Source of the DNA: Struthio camelus
Lineage: Eukaryota; Chordata; Aves; Struthioniformes; Struthionidae
Direction: 5' to 3'
DNA: 64,000 nucleotides
Assembly (NCBI RefSeq): GCF_040807025.1
Contig: NC_090952.1
Location: forward strand, 29,695,068 to 29,759,067
In this document: piece by piece, positions 38,601 through 51,900 of the stretch
Position numbering within the stretch: position 1 is the first letter of the stretch
Layout of the letters: each line of letters opens with the position of its first letter
Position numbers and translations under genes: made by a program
The notes under the pieces: generated by a model
What the model was told of the DNA's origin: nothing
The model's input: the letters and a program-made list of their open reading frames with translations, nothing else
Databases searched by the model: none

Positions 38601-41600
38601 GGACTACTCTGGCAGGTTTCCCTGTGCCCCAGAGCTGTCTTCGGCCCCCCCACAGCTCTTAGCACTGCTCTATCCACCTCAGAGCCCCTGGGGAGACCTT
38701 TGGCGTGCCCCACAGCACTCTTTTGGCCCTCTGGACCCCTTAGGCACTGTCTAGGTGGCCCAGACCCCTCCTCAGCTCCTCCTCCTTCCCTAGAGTGGGG
38801 TTTTGGGTCATGTAAACCCTTGAGGGCCCCCTCTGGTGCCCTCGGGACTACTCTGGCAGGTTTCCCTCTGCCCCAGAGCTGTGTAGGTGCCCCCCACAGC
38901 TCTTAGCACTGCTCTATCCAGCTCAGAGCCCCTGGGGAGACCACAGCACTGTTTTGGCCCTCTGGACCCCTTAGACACTGTCTAGGTGGCCCAGACGCCG
39001 TCCTCAGCTCCTCCTCCTTCCCCAGAGTTGTCTTTTGGCTAGGCACACGCCTGGAGGGCCCCCTCTGCTGCCCTCGGGACTACTCTGGCAGGTTTCCCTC
39101 TGCCCCAGAGCTGGATCTTGGCTCCCTAGGCCCCTTCGCACCGCTCTAGAGCGCTCCGCACCACTCTCTGGCTCCTCCTTGCTAGCCAGAGCTGTCCCTT
39201 GCTCGTGCTGAGCCCTCGGGAAAGGTCTAGGTGGCCCAGACCCCCTCCAGAGGTCTTCCTTCTCCCCCAGAGTTGCCTTTTGGCTAGGCACACGCCTTGA
39301 GGGCCCCCTCTGGTGCCCTCGGGACTACTCTGGCAGGTTTCCCTGTGCCCCAGAGCTGTCTTCGGCCCCCCCACAGCTCTTAGCACTGCTCTATCCACCT
39401 CAGAGCCCCTGGGGAGACCTTTGGGGTGCCCCAGAGCAGTCTTTTGGCCCCCCAGACCCCTTAGGCACTGTCTAGGTGGCCCAGATCCCCTCCTGAGCTC
39501 CTCCTCCTTCCCCAGAGTGGTCTTTTAGCTAGGCACACGCCTTGAGGGCCCCCTCTGCTGCCCTCGGGACTACTCTGGCAGGTTTCCCTGTGCCCCAGAG
39601 CTGTCTTCGGGCCCCCCAGAACTCTTAGCACTGCTCTATCCACCTCAGAGCCGCTGGGCAGACTTTTGGGGTGCCCCACAGCACTCTTTTGGCCCTCCGG
39701 ACCCCTTAGGCACTGTCTAGGTGGCCCAGACCCCCTCCTCAGCTCCTCCTCCTTCCCTAGAGTGGGGTTTTGGGTCATGTAAACCCTTGAGGGCCCCCTC
39801 TGGTGCCCTCGGGACTACTCTGGCAGGATTCCCTCTGCCCCAGAGCTGTTTTCGGGGCCCACAGAGCTCTTAGCACTGCTCTCTCCACCTCAGAGCCCCT
39901 GGGGAGACCTTTGGGGTGCCCCAGAGCTGTCTTTTTGCCCTCCAGACCCCTTAGGCACTGTCTAGGTGGCCCAGAGCCCCTCCTCAGCTCCTCTTCCTTC
40001 CCCAGAGTGGCCTTTTGGCTAGGCACACGCCTTGAGGGCCCCCTCTGGTGCCCTCGGGACTGCTCTGGCAGGTTTCCCTGTGCCCCAGAGCTGTCTTCGG
40101 GCCCCCCACAGCTCTTAGCACTGCTCTATCCACCTCAGAGCCCTTGCGGAGACCTTTGGCGTGCCCCAGAGCAGTCTTTCTGCCCTCCAGACCCCTTAGG
40201 CACTGTCTAGGTGGCCCAGACCCCCTCCTCAGCTCCTCCTCCTTCCCCAGAGTTGTCTTTTGGCTAGGCACACGCCTTGAGGGCCCCCTCTGGGGCCCTC
40301 GGCACTACTCTGGCAGGTTTCCCTCTGCCCCAGAGCTGGATCTTGGCTCCCTAGGCCCCTTTGCACTGCTCTAGAGCACTCCGCAGCACTCTTTGGCTCT
40401 TCCTTGCTAGCCAGAGATGTCTCTTGCTCGTGCTGAGCCCTTAGGAACGGTCTAGGTGGCCCAGACCCCCTCCTGAGCTCCTCCTCCTTCCCCAGAGTCT
40501 CTTTGTGGCCATGCAGAGCCCTTAGAAGCCCTCTCGTGACTTCTGAACTACAATTGCAGTACTCGTTGTGCCCCAGAGCTGTTTTTTGGCCCCCCAGATC
40601 CCTTAGGCACTGTCTAGGTGGCCCGGATCCCCTCCTAAGCTCCTCTTCCTTCCCCAGAGTTGTCTTTTGGCTAGGCACACGCCTGCAGGGCCCCCTCTGG
40701 TGCCCCCGGGACTACTCTGGCAGGTTTCCCTCTGCCCCAGAGCTGGATCTTGGCTCCCTAGGCCCCTTCGCACCGCTCTAGAGCGCTCCGCACCACTCTC
40801 TGGCTCCTCCTTGCTAGCCAGAGCTGTCCCTTGCTCGTGCTGAGCCCTCGGGAAAGGTCTAGGTGGCCCAGACCCCCTCCAGAGGTCTTCCTTCTCCCCC
40901 AGAGTTGCCTTTTGGCTAGGCACACGCCTTGAGGGCCCCCTCTGGTGCCCTCGGGACTACTCTGGCAGGTTTCCCTGTGCCCCAGAGCTGTCTTCGGCCC
41001 CCCCACAGCGCTTAGCACTGCTCTATCCACCTCAGAGCCCCTGGGGAGACCTTTGGGGTGCCCCAGAGGTGTCTTTTTGCCCCCCAGACCCCTTAGGCAC
41101 TGTCTAGGTGGCCCAGATCCCCTCCTGAGCTCCTCCTCCTTCCCCAGAGTGGTCTTTTAGCTAGGCACACGCCTTGAGGGCCCCCTCTGCTGCCCTCGGG
41201 ACTACTCTGGCAGGTTTCCCTGTGCCCCAGAGCTGTCTTCGGGCCCCCCAGAACTCTTAGCACTGCTGTCTCCACCTCAGAGCCGCTGGGCAGACTTTTG
41301 GGGTGCCCCACAGCACTCTTTTGGCCCTCCGGACCCCTTAGGCACTGTCTAGGTGGCCCAGAGCCCCTCCTCAGCTCCTCCTCCTTCCCTAGAGTGGGGT
41401 TTTGGGTCATGTAAACCCTTGAGGGCCCCCTCTGGTGCCCTTGGGACTACTCTGGCAGGTTTCCCTCTGCCCCAGAGCTGTGTAGGTGCCCCCCACAGCT
41501 CTTAGCACTGCTGTCTCCACCTCAGAGCCCCTGGGGAGACCACAGCACTGTTTTGGCCCTCTGGACCCCTTAGGCACTGTCTAGGTGGCCCAGACGCCGT

Positions 41601-43093
41601 CCTCAGCTCCTCCTCCTTCCCCAGAGTGGTCTTTTGGCTAGGCACACGCCTTGAGGGCCCCCTCTGGGGCCCTCGGCACTACTCTGGCAGGTGTCCCTGT
41701 GCCCCAGAGCTGGATCTTGGCTCCCTAGGCCCCTTCGCACTGCTCTAGAGCACTCCGCAGCACTCTTTGGCTCTTCCTTGCTAGCCAGAGATGTCTCTTG
41801 CTCGTGCTGAGCCCTTAGGAACGGTCTAGGTGGCCCAGACCCCCTCCTGAGCTCCTCCTCCTTCCCCAGAGTCTCTTTGTGGCCATGCAGAGCCCTTAGA
41901 AGCCCTCTCGTGACTTCTGAACTACAATTGCAGTACTCGTTGTGCCCCAGAGCTGTTTTTTGGCCCCCCAGATCCCTTAGGCACTATCTAGGTGGCCCGG
42001 ATCCCCTCCTAAGCTCCTCTTCCTTCCCCAGAGTTGTCTTTTGGCTAGGCACACACCTGGAGGGCCCCCTCTGGTGCCCTCGGGACTACTCTGGCAGGTT
42101 TCCCTCTGCCCCAGAGCTGGATCTTGGCTCCCTAGGCCCCTTCGCACCGCTCTAGAGCGCTCCGCACCACTCTCTGGCTCCTCCTTGCTAGCCAGAGCTG
42201 TCCCTTGCTCGTGCTGAGCCCTCGGGAAAGGTCTAGGTGGCCCAGACCCCCTCCAGAGGTCTTCCTTCTCCCCCAGAGTTGCCTTTTGGCTAGGCACACG
42301 CCTTGAGGGCCCCCTCTGGTGCCCTCGGGACTACTCTGGCAGGTTTCCCTGTGCCCCAGAGCTGTCTTCGGCCCCCCCACAGCTCTTAGCACTGCTCTAT
42401 CCACCTCAGAGCCCCTGGGGAGACCTTTGGCGTGCCCCACAGCACTCTTTTGGCCCTCTGGACCCCTTAGGCACTGTCTAGGTGGCCCAGACCCCTCCTC
42501 AGCTCCTCCTCCTTCCCTAGAGTGGGGTTTTGGGTCATGTAAACCCTTGAGGGCCCCCTCTGGTGCCCTCGGGACTACTCTGGCAGGTTTCCCTCTGCCC
42601 CAGAGCTGTGTAGGTGCCCCCCACAGCTCTTAGCACTGCTCTATCCAGCTCAGAGCCCCTGGGGAGACCACAGCACTGTTTTGGCCCTCTGGACCCCTTA
42701 GACACTGTCTAGGTGGCCCAGACGCCGTCCTCAGCTCCTCCTCCTTCCCCAGAGTTGTCTTTTGGCTAGGCACACGCCTGGAGGGCCCCCTCTGCTGCCC
42801 TCGGGACTACTCTGGCAGGTTTCCCTCTGCCCCAGAGCTGGATCTTGGCTCCCTAGGCCCCTTCGCACCGCTCTAGAGCGCTCCGCACCACTCTCTGGCT
42901 CCTCCTTGCTAGCCAGAGCTGTCCCTTGCTCGTGCTGAGCCCTCGGGAAAGGTCTAGGTGGCCCAGACCCCCTCCAGAGGTCTTCCTTCTCCCCCAGAGT
43001 TGCCTTTTGGCTAGGCACACGCCTTGAGGGCCCCCTCTGGTGCCCTCGGGACTACTCTGGCAGGTTTCCCTGTGCCCCAGAGCTGTCTTCGGC
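35640..43093 (+). repeat. 3,727-bp tandem duplication
   Basis: About 35,640-39,366 is repeated at about 39,367-43,093 with a fixed 3,727-bp shift. Shared rare features include CAGGATTCCCTCTGCC (36,097 and 39,824), TTTTCGGGGCCCACAGAGC (36,122 and 39,849) and TCAGAGCCCTTGCGG (36,409 and 40,136). These rule out independent homogenisation. The left edge is uncertain by a few hundred bases because the flanks are the same monomer types; the first copy has one extra C just before it. Confidence 0.88.
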
Positions 43094-46000
43094 CCCCCCA
43101 CAGCTCTTAGCACTGCTCTATCCACCTCAGAGCCCCTGGGGAGACCTTTGGGGTGCCCCAGAGCAGTCTTTTGGCCCCCCAGACCCCTTAGGCACTGTCT
43201 AGGTGGCCCAGATCCCCTCCTGAGCTCCTCCTCCTTCCCCAGAGTGGTCTTTTAGCTAGGCACACGCCTGGAGGGCCCCCTCTGCTGCCCTCGGGACTAC
43301 TCTGGCAGGTTTCCCTGTGCCCCAGAGCTGTCTTCGGGCCCCCCAGAACTCTTAGCACTGCTGTCTCCACCTCAGAGCCGCTGGGCAGACTTTTGGGGTG
43401 CCCCACAGCACTCTTTTGGCCCTCCGGACCCCTTAGGCACTGTCTAGGTGGCCCAGACCCCCTCCTCAGCTCCTCCTCCTTCCCTAGAGTGGGGTTTTGG
43501 GTCATGTAAACCCTTGAGGGCCCCCTCTGGTGCCCTTGGGACTACTCTGGCAGGTTTCCCTCTGCCCCAGAGCTGTGTAGGTGCCCCCCACAGCTCTTAG
43601 CACTGCTGTCTCCACCTCAGAGCCCCTGGGCAGACCTTTGGGGTGCCCCAGAGCTGTGTTGGGGCCCCCCATAGCTCTTAGCACTGCTCTATCCACCTCA
43701 GAGCCCCTGCGGAGACCTTTGGCGTGCCCCAGAGCACTCTTTTGGCTCTCCAGACCCCTTAGGCACTGTCTAGGTGGCCCAGAGCCCCTCCTCAGCTCCT
43801 CCTCCTTCCCTAGAGTGGGGTTTTGGGTCATGTAAACCCTTGAGGGCCCCCTCTGGTGCCCTCGGGACTACTCTGGCAGGTTTCCCTCTGCCCCAGAGCT
43901 GGATCTTGGCTCCCTAGGCCCCTTTGCACTGCTCTATCCAGCACTCCGCAGCACTCTTTGGCTCTTCCTTGCTAGCCAGAGATGTCTCTTGCTCGTGCTG
44001 AGCCCTTAGGAATGGTCTAGGTGGCCCAGACCCCCTCCTGAGCTCCTCCTCCTTCCCCAGAGTCTCTTTGTGGCCATGCAGAGCCCTTAGAAGCCCTCTC
44101 GTGACTTCTGAACTACAATTGCAGTACTCGTTGTGCCCCAGAGCTGTTTTTTGGCCCCCCAGATCCCTTAGGCACTATCTAGGTGGCCCGGATCCCCTCC
44201 TAAGCTCCTCTTCCTTCCCCAGAGTTGTCTTTTGGCTAGGCACACGCCTGGAGGGCCCCCTCTGGTGCCCCCGGGACTACTCTGGCAGGTTTCCCTCTGC
44301 CCCAGAGCTGGATCTTGGCTCCCTAGGCCCCTTCGCACCGCTCTAGAGCGCTCCGCACCACTCTCTGGCTCCTCCTTGCTAGCCAGAGCTGTCCCTTGCT
44401 CGTGCTGAGCCCTCGGGAAAGGTCTAGGTGGCCCAGACCCCCTCCAGAGGTCTTCCTTCTCCCCCAGAGTTGCCTTTTGGCTAGGCACACGCCTTGAGGG
44501 CCCCCTCTGGTGCCCTCGGGACTACTCTGGCAGGTTTCCCTGTGCCCCAGAGCTGTCTTCGGCCCCCCCACAGCTCTTAGCACTGCTCTATCCACCTCAG
44601 AGCCCCTGGGGAGACCTTTGGCGTGCCCCACAGCACTCTTTTGGCCCTCTGGACCCCTTAGGCACTGTCTAGGTGGCCCAGACCCCTCCTCAGCTCCTCC
44701 TCCTTCCCTAGAGTGGGGTTTTGGGTCATGTAAACCCTTGAGGGCCCCCTCTGGTGCCCTCGGGACTACTCTGGCAGGTTTCCCTCTGCCCCAGAGCTGT
44801 GTAGGTGCCCCCCACAGCTCTTAGCACTGCTCTATCCAGCTCAGAGCCCCTGGGGAGACCACAGCACTGTTTTGGCCCTCTGGACCCCTTAGGCACTGTC
44901 TAGGTGGCCCAGACGCCGTCCTCAGCTCCTCCTCCTTCCCCAGAGTTGTCTTTTGGCTAGGCACACGCCTTGAGGGCCCCCTCTGCTGCCCTCGGGACTA
45001 CTCTGGCAGGTTTCCCTCTGCCCCAGAGCTGGATCTTGGCTCCCTAGGCCCCTTCGCACCGCTCTAGAGCGCTCCGCACCACTCTCTGGCTCCTCCTTGC
45101 TAGCCAGAGCTGTCCCTTGCTCGTGCTGAGCCCTCGGGAAAGGTCTAGGTGGCCCAGACCCCCTCCAGAGGTCTTCCTTCTCCCCCAGAGTTGCCTTTTG
45201 GCTAGGCACACGCCTTGAGGGCCCCCTCTGGTGCCCTCGGGACTACTCTGGCAGGTTTCCCTGTGCCCCAGAGCTGTCTTCGGCCCCCCCCACAGCTCTT
45301 AGCACTGCTCTATCCACCTCAGAGCCCCTGGGGAGACCTTTGGGGTGCCCCAGAGGTGTCTTTTTGCCCCCCAGACCCCTTAGGCACTGTCTAGGTGGCC
45401 CAGAGCCCCTCCTCAGCTCCTCCTCCTTCCCTAGAGTGGGGTTTTGGGTCATGCAAACCCTTGAGGGCCCCCTCTGGTGCCCTTGGGACTACTCTGGCAG
45501 GTTTCCCTCTGCCCCAGAGCTGTGTAGGTGCCCCCCACAGCTCTTAGCACTGCTGTCTCCACCTCAGAGCCCCTGGGCAGACCTTTGGGGTGCCCCAGAG
45601 CTGTGTTGGGGCCCCCCATAGCTCTTAGCACTGCTCTATCCACCTCAGAGCCCCTGCGGAGACCTTTGGCGTGCCCCACAGCACTCTTTTGGCTCTCCAG
45701 ACCCCTTAGGCACTGTCTAGGTGGCCCAGAGCCTCTCCTCAGCTCCTCCTCCTTCCCTAGAGTGGGATTTTGGGTCATGTAAACCCTTGAGGGCCCCCTC
45801 TGGTGCCCTCGGGACTACTCTGGCAGGTTTCCCTGTGCCCCAGAGCTGTGTAGGTGCCCCCCACAGCTCTTAGCACTGCTGTCTCCACCTCAGAGCCCCT
45901 GGGCAGACCTTTGGGGTGCCCCAGAGCTTTGTTGGGGCCCCCCATAGCTCTTAGCACTGCTCTATCCACCTCAGAGCCCCTGCGGAGACCTTTGGCGTGC

Positions 46001-48954
46001 CCCAGAGCTGTCTTTTGGCTCTCCGGACCCCTTAGGCACTGTCTAGGTGGCCCAGAGCCCCTCCTCAGCTCCTCCTCCTTCCCTAGAGTGGGGTTTTGGG
46101 TCATGCAAACCCTTGAGGGCCCCCTCTGGTGCCCTCGGGACTACTCTGGCAGGTTTCCCTCTGCCCCAGAGCTGTGTAGGTGCCCCCCACAGCTCTTAGC
46201 ACTGCTCTATCCAGCTCAGAGCCCCTGGGCAGACCTTTGGGGTGCCCCAGAGCTGTGTTGGGGCCCCCCATAGCTCTTAGCACTGCTCTATCCACCTCAG
46301 AGCCCCTGCGGAGACCTTTGGCGTGCCCCACAGCACTCTTTTGGCTCTCCAGACCCCTTAGGCACTGTCTAGGTGGCCCAGAGCCTCTCCTCAGCTCCTC
46401 CTCCTTCCCTAGAGTGGGATTTTGGGTCATGTAAACCCTTGAGGGCCCCCTCTGGTGCCCTCGGGACTACTCTGGCAGGTTTCCCTGTGCCCCAGAGCTG
46501 TGTAGGTGCCCCCCACAGCTCTTAGCACTGCTGTCTCCACCTCAGAGCCCCTGGGCAGACCTTTGGGGTGCCCCAGAGCTTTGTTGGGGCCCCCCATAGC
46601 TCTTAGCACTGCTCTATCCACCTCAGAGCCCCTGCGGAGACCTTTGGCGTGCCCCAGAGCTGTCTTTTGGCTCTCCGGACCCCTTAGGCACTGTCTAGGT
46701 GGCCCAGAGCCCCTCCTCAGCTCCTCCTCCTTCCCTAGAGTGGGGTTTTGGGTCATGCAAACCCTTGAGGGCCCCCTCTGGTGCCCTCGGGACTACTCTG
46801 GCAGGTTTCCCTCTGCCCCAGAGCTGTGTAGGTGCCCCCCACAGCTCTTAGCACTGCTCTATCCAGCTCAGAGCCCCTGGGGAGACCACAGCACTGTTTT
46901 GGCCCTCTGGACCCCTTAGGCACTGTCTAGGTGGCCCAGAGCCCCTCCTCAGCTCCTCCTCCTTCCCCAGAGTTGTCTTTTGGCTAGGCACACGCCTGGA
47001 GGGCCCCCTCTGCTGCCCTCGGGACTACTCTGGCAGGTTTCCCTCTGCCCCAGAGCTGGATCTTGGCTCCCTAGGCCCCTTCGCACCGCTCTAGAGCGCT
47101 CCGCACCACTCTCTGGCTCCTCCTTGCTAGCCAGAGCTGTCCCTTGCTCGTGCTGAGCCCTCGGGAAAGGTCTAGGTGGCCCAGACCCCCTCCAGAGGTC
47201 TTCCTTCTCCCCCAGAGTTGCCTTTTGGCTAGGCACACACCTTGAGGGCCCCCTCTGGTGCCCTCAGGACTACTCTGGCAGGTTTCCCTGTGCCCCAGAG
47301 CTGTCTTCGGCCCCCCCCACAGCTCTTAGCACTGCTCTATCCACCTCAGAGCCCCTGGGGAGACCTTTGGGGTGCCCCAGAGGTGTCTTTTTGCCCCCCA
47401 GACCCCTTAGGCACTGTCTAGGTGGCCCAGAGCCCCTCCTCAGCTCCTCCTCCTTCCCTAGAGTGGGGTTTTGGGTCATGCAAACCCTTGAGGGCCCCCT
47501 CTGGTGCCCTTGGGACTACTCTGGCAGGTTTCCCTCTGCCCCAGAGCTGTGTAGGTGCCCTCCACAGCTCTTAGCACTGCTGTCTCCACCTCAGAGCCCC
47601 TGGGCAGACCTTTGGGGTGCCCCAGAGCTGTGTTGGGGCCCCCCATAGCTCTTAGCACTGCTCTATCCACCTCAGAGCCCCTGCGGAGACCTTTGGCGTG
47701 CCCCAGAGCTGTCTTTTGGCTCTCCGGACCCCTTAGGCACTGTCTAGGTGGCCCAGACGCCGTCCTCAGCTCCTCCTCCTTCCCCAGAGTGGTCTTTTGG
47801 CTAGGCACACGCCTTGAGGGCCCCCTCTGGTGCCCTCGGCACTACTCTGGCAGGTGTCCCTGTGCCCCAGAGCTGGATCTTGGCTCCCTAGGCCCCTTCG
47901 CACTGCTCTAGAGCACTCCGCAGCACTCTTTGGCTCTTCCTTGCTAGCCAGAGCTGTGTCTTGCTCGTGCTGAGCCCTTAGGAACGGTCCAGGTGGCCCA
48001 GACCCCCTCCTGAGCTCCTCCTCCTTCCCCAGAGTCTCTTTGTGGCCATGCAGAGCCCTTAGAAGCCCTCTCGTGACTTCTGAACTACAATTGCAGTACT
48101 CATTGTGCCCCAGAGCTGTTTTTTGGCCCCCCAGATCCCTTAGGCACTATCTAGGTGGCCCGGATCCCCTCCTAAGCTCCTCTTCCTTCCCCAGAGTTGT
48201 CTTTTGGCTAGGCACACGCCTTGAGGGCCCCCTCTGGTGCCCTCGGGACTACTCTGGCAGGTTTCCCTCTGCCCCAGAGCTGGATCTTGGCTCCCTAGGC
48301 CCCTTCGCACCGCTCTAGAGCGCTCCGCACCACTCTCTGGCTCCTCCTTGCTAGCCAGAGCTGTCCCTTGCTCGTGCTGAGCCCTCGGGAAAGGTCTAGG
48401 TGGCCCAGACCCCCTCCAGAGGTCTTCCTTCTCCCCCAGAGTTGCCTTTTGGCTAGGCACACGCCTTGAGGGCCCCCTCTGGTGCCCTCGGCACTACTCT
48501 GGCAGGTTTCCCTGTGCCCCAGAACTGTCTTCGGCCCCCCCACAGCTCTTAGCACTGCTCTATCCACCTCCGAGCCCCTGTGGAGACCTTTGGGGTGCCC
48601 CAGAGCAGTCTTTTGGCCCCCCAGACCCCTTAGGCACTGTCTAGGTGGCCCAGATCCCCTCCTGAGCTCCTCCTCCTTCCCCAGAGTGGTCTTTTAGCCA
48701 GGCACACGCCTTGAGGGCCCCCTCTGCTGCCCTCGGGACTACTCTGGCAGGTTTCCCTGTGCCCCAGAGCTGTCTTCGGGCCCCCCAGAACTCTTAGCAC
48801 TGCTGTCTCCACCTCAGAGCCGCTGGGCAGACTTTTGGGGTGCCCCACAGCACTCTTTTGGCCCTCCGGACCCCTTAGGCACTGTCTAGGTGGCCCAGAG
48901 CCCCTCCTCAGCTCCTCCTCCTTCCCTAGAGTGGGGTTTTGGGTCATGTAAACC
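42057..48954 (+). repeat. 6,898-bp tandem duplication, copy 1
   Basis: The segment matches 48,955 to about 55,917 almost base for base. It begins where GGCACACACCTGGAGG in the first copy faces TCATGTAAACCCTTGAGG before the second. Rare variants occur in both: CTCTATCCAGCACTCC (43,932 and 50,830), GGAATGGTCTAGG (44,009 and 50,907), AACGGTCCAGG (47,982 and 54,880) and CCCTCAGGACTAC (47,260 and 54,158). It contains the 326/652-bp sub-array at about 45.4-46.8 kb. Confidence 0.92.
45449..46756 (+). repeat. 326-bp (four-monomer) sub-array, alternating as 652-bp pairs
   Basis: Four consecutive 326-bp units begin at about 45,449, 45,775, 46,101 and 46,427. Units 1 and 3 share CAGAGCTGTGTTGGGG, CCCCACAGCACTC and GTGGGATTTTGGG. 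Units 2 and 4 share CAGAGCTTTGTTGGGG and CAGAGCTGTCTTTTGGC. The true step is therefore a 652-bp pair duplicated once. The same array recurs at about 52,347-53,654 inside the 6,898-bp duplicate, and single 326-bp pairs occur at about 32.9-33.5 and 34.25-34.9 kb. Confidence 0.85.
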
Positions 48955-51900
48955 CTTGAGGGCCCCCTCTGGTGCCCTCGGGACTACTCTGGCAGGTTTC
49001 CCTCTGCCCCAGAGCTGGATCTTGGCTCCCTAGGCCCCTTCGCACCGCTCTAGAGCGCTCCGCACCACTCTCTGGCTCCTCCTTGCTAGCCAGAGCTGTC
49101 CCTTGCTCGTGCTGAGCCCTCGGGAAAGGTCTAGGTGGCCCAGACCCCCTCCAGAGGTCTTCCTTCTCCCCCAGAGTTGCCTTTTGGCTAGGCACACGCC
49201 TTGAGGGCCCCCTCTGGTGCCCTCGGGACTACTCTGGCAGGTTTCCCTGTGCCCCAGAGCTGTCTTCGGCCCCCCCACAGCTCTTAGCACTGCTCTATCC
49301 ACCTCAGAGCCCCTGGGGAGACCTTTGGCGTGCCCCACAGCACTCTTTTGGCCCTCTGGACCCCTTAGGCACTGTCTAGGTGGCCCAGACCCCTCCTCAG
49401 CTCCTCCTCCTTCCCTAGAGTGGGGTTTTGGGTCATGTAAACCCTTGAGGGCCCCCTCTGGTGCCCTCGGGACTACTCTGGCAGGTTTCCCTCTGCCCCA
49501 GAGCTGTGTAGGTGCCCCCCACAGCTCTTAGCACTGCTCTATCCAGCTCAGAGCCCCTGGGGAGACCACAGCACTGTTTTGGCCCTCTGGACCCCTTAGA
49601 CACTGTCTAGGTGGCCCAGACGCCGTCCTCAGCTCCTCCTCCTTCCCCAGAGTTGTCTTTTGGCTAGGCACACGCCTGGAGGGCCCCCTCTGCTGCCCTC
49701 GGGACTACTCTGGCAGGTTTCCCTCTGCCCCAGAGCTGGATCTTGGCTCCCTAGGCCCCTTCGCACCGCTCTAGAGCGCTCCGCACCACTCTCTGGCTCC
49801 TCCTTGCTAGCCAGAGCTGTCCCTTGCTCGTGCTGAGCCCTCGGGAAAGGTCTAGGTGGCCCAGACCCCCTCCAGAGGTCTTCCTTCTCCCCCAGAGTTG
49901 CCTTTTGGCTAGGCACACGCCTTGAGGGCCCCCTCTGGTGCCCTCGGGACTACTCTGGCAGGTTTCCCTGTGCCCCAGAGCTGTCTTCGGCCCCCCCACA
50001 GCTCTTAGCACTGCTCTATCCACCTCAGAGCCCCTGGGGAGACCTTTGGGGTGCCCCAGAGCAGTCTTTTGGCCCCCCAGACCCCTTAGGCACTGTCTAG
50101 GTGGCCCAGATCCCCTCCTGAGCTCCTCCTCCTTCCCCAGAGTGGTCTTTTAGCTAGGCACACGCCTGGAGGGCCCCCTCTGCTGCCCTCGGGACTACTC
50201 TGGCAGGTTTCCCTGTGCCCCAGAGCTGTCTTCGGGCCCCCCAGAACTCTTAGCACTGCTGTCTCCACCTCAGAGCCGCTGGGCAGACTTTTGGGGTGCC
50301 CCACAGCACTCTTTTGGCCCTCCGGACCCCTTAGGCACTGTCTAGGTGGCCCAGACCCCCTCCTCAGCTCCTCCTCCTTCCCTAGAGTGGGGTTTTGGGT
50401 CATGTAAACCCTTGAGGGCCCCCTCTGGTGCCCTTGGGACTACTCTGGCAGGTTTCCCTCTGCCCCAGAGCTGTGTAGGTGCCCCCCACAGCTCTTAGCA
50501 CTGCTGTCTCCACCTCAGAGCCCCTGGGCAGACCTTTGGGGTGCCCCAGAGCTGTGTTGGGGCCCCCCATAGCTCTTAGCACTGCTCTATCCACCTCAGA
50601 GCCCCTGCGGAGACCTTTGGCGTGCCCCAGAGCACTCTTTTGGCTCTCCAGACCCCTTAGGCACTGTCTAGGTGGCCCAGAGCCCCTCCTCAGCTCCTCC
50701 TCCTTCCCTAGAGTGGGGTTTTGGGTCATGTAAACCCTTGAGGGCCCCCTCTGGTGCCCTCGGGACTACTCTGGCAGGTTTCCCTCTGCCCCAGAGCTGG
50801 ATCTTGGCTCCCTAGGCCCCTTTGCACTGCTCTATCCAGCACTCCGCAGCACTCTTTGGCTCTTCCTTGCTAGCCAGAGATGTCTCTTGCTCGTGCTGAG
50901 CCCTTAGGAATGGTCTAGGTGGCCCAGACCCCCTCCTGAGCTCCTCCTCCTTCCCCAGAGTCTCTTTGTGGCCATGCAGAGCCCTTAGAAGCCCTCTCGT
51001 GACTTCTGAACTACAATTGCAGTACTCGTTGTGCCCCAGAGCTGTTTTTTGGCCCCCCAGATCCCTTAGGCACTATCTAGGTGGCCCGGATCCCCTCCTA
51101 AGCTCCTCTTCCTTCCCCAGAGTTGTCTTTTGGCTAGGCACACGCCTGGAGGGCCCCCTCTGGTGCCCCCGGGACTACTCTGGCAGGTTTCCCTCTGCCC
51201 CAGAGCTGGATCTTGGCTCCCTAGGCCCCTTCGCACCGCTCTAGAGCGCTCCGCACCACTCTCTGGCTCCTCCTTGCTAGCCAGAGCTGTCCCTTGCTCG
51301 TGCTGAGCCCTCGGGAAAGGTCTAGGTGGCCCAGACCCCCTCCAGAGGTCTTCCTTCTCCCCCAGAGTTGCCTTTTGGCTAGGCACACGCCTTGAGGGCC
51401 CCCTCTGGTGCCCTCGGGACTACTCTGGCAGGTTTCCCTGTGCCCCAGAGCTGTCTTCGGCCCCCCCACAGCTCTTAGCACTGCTCTATCCACCTCAGAG
51501 CCCCTGGGGAGACCTTTGGCGTGCCCCACAGCACTCTTTTGGCCCTCTGGACCCCTTAGGCACTGTCTAGGTGGCCCAGACCCCTCCTCAGCTCCTCCTC
51601 CTTCCCTAGAGTGGGGTTTTGGGTCATGTAAACCCTTGAGGGCCCCCTCTGGTGCCCTCGGGACTACTCTGGCAGGTTTCCCTCTGCCCCAGAGCTGTGT
51701 AGGTGCCCCCCACAGCTCTTAGCACTGCTCTATCCAGCTCAGAGCCCCTGGGGAGACCACAGCACTGTTTTGGCCCTCTGGACCCCTTAGGCACTGTCTA
51801 GGTGGCCCAGACGCCGTCCTCAGCTCCTCCTCCTTCCCCAGAGTTGTCTTTTGGCTAGGCACACGCCTTGAGGGCCCCCTCTGCTGCCCTCGGGACTACT

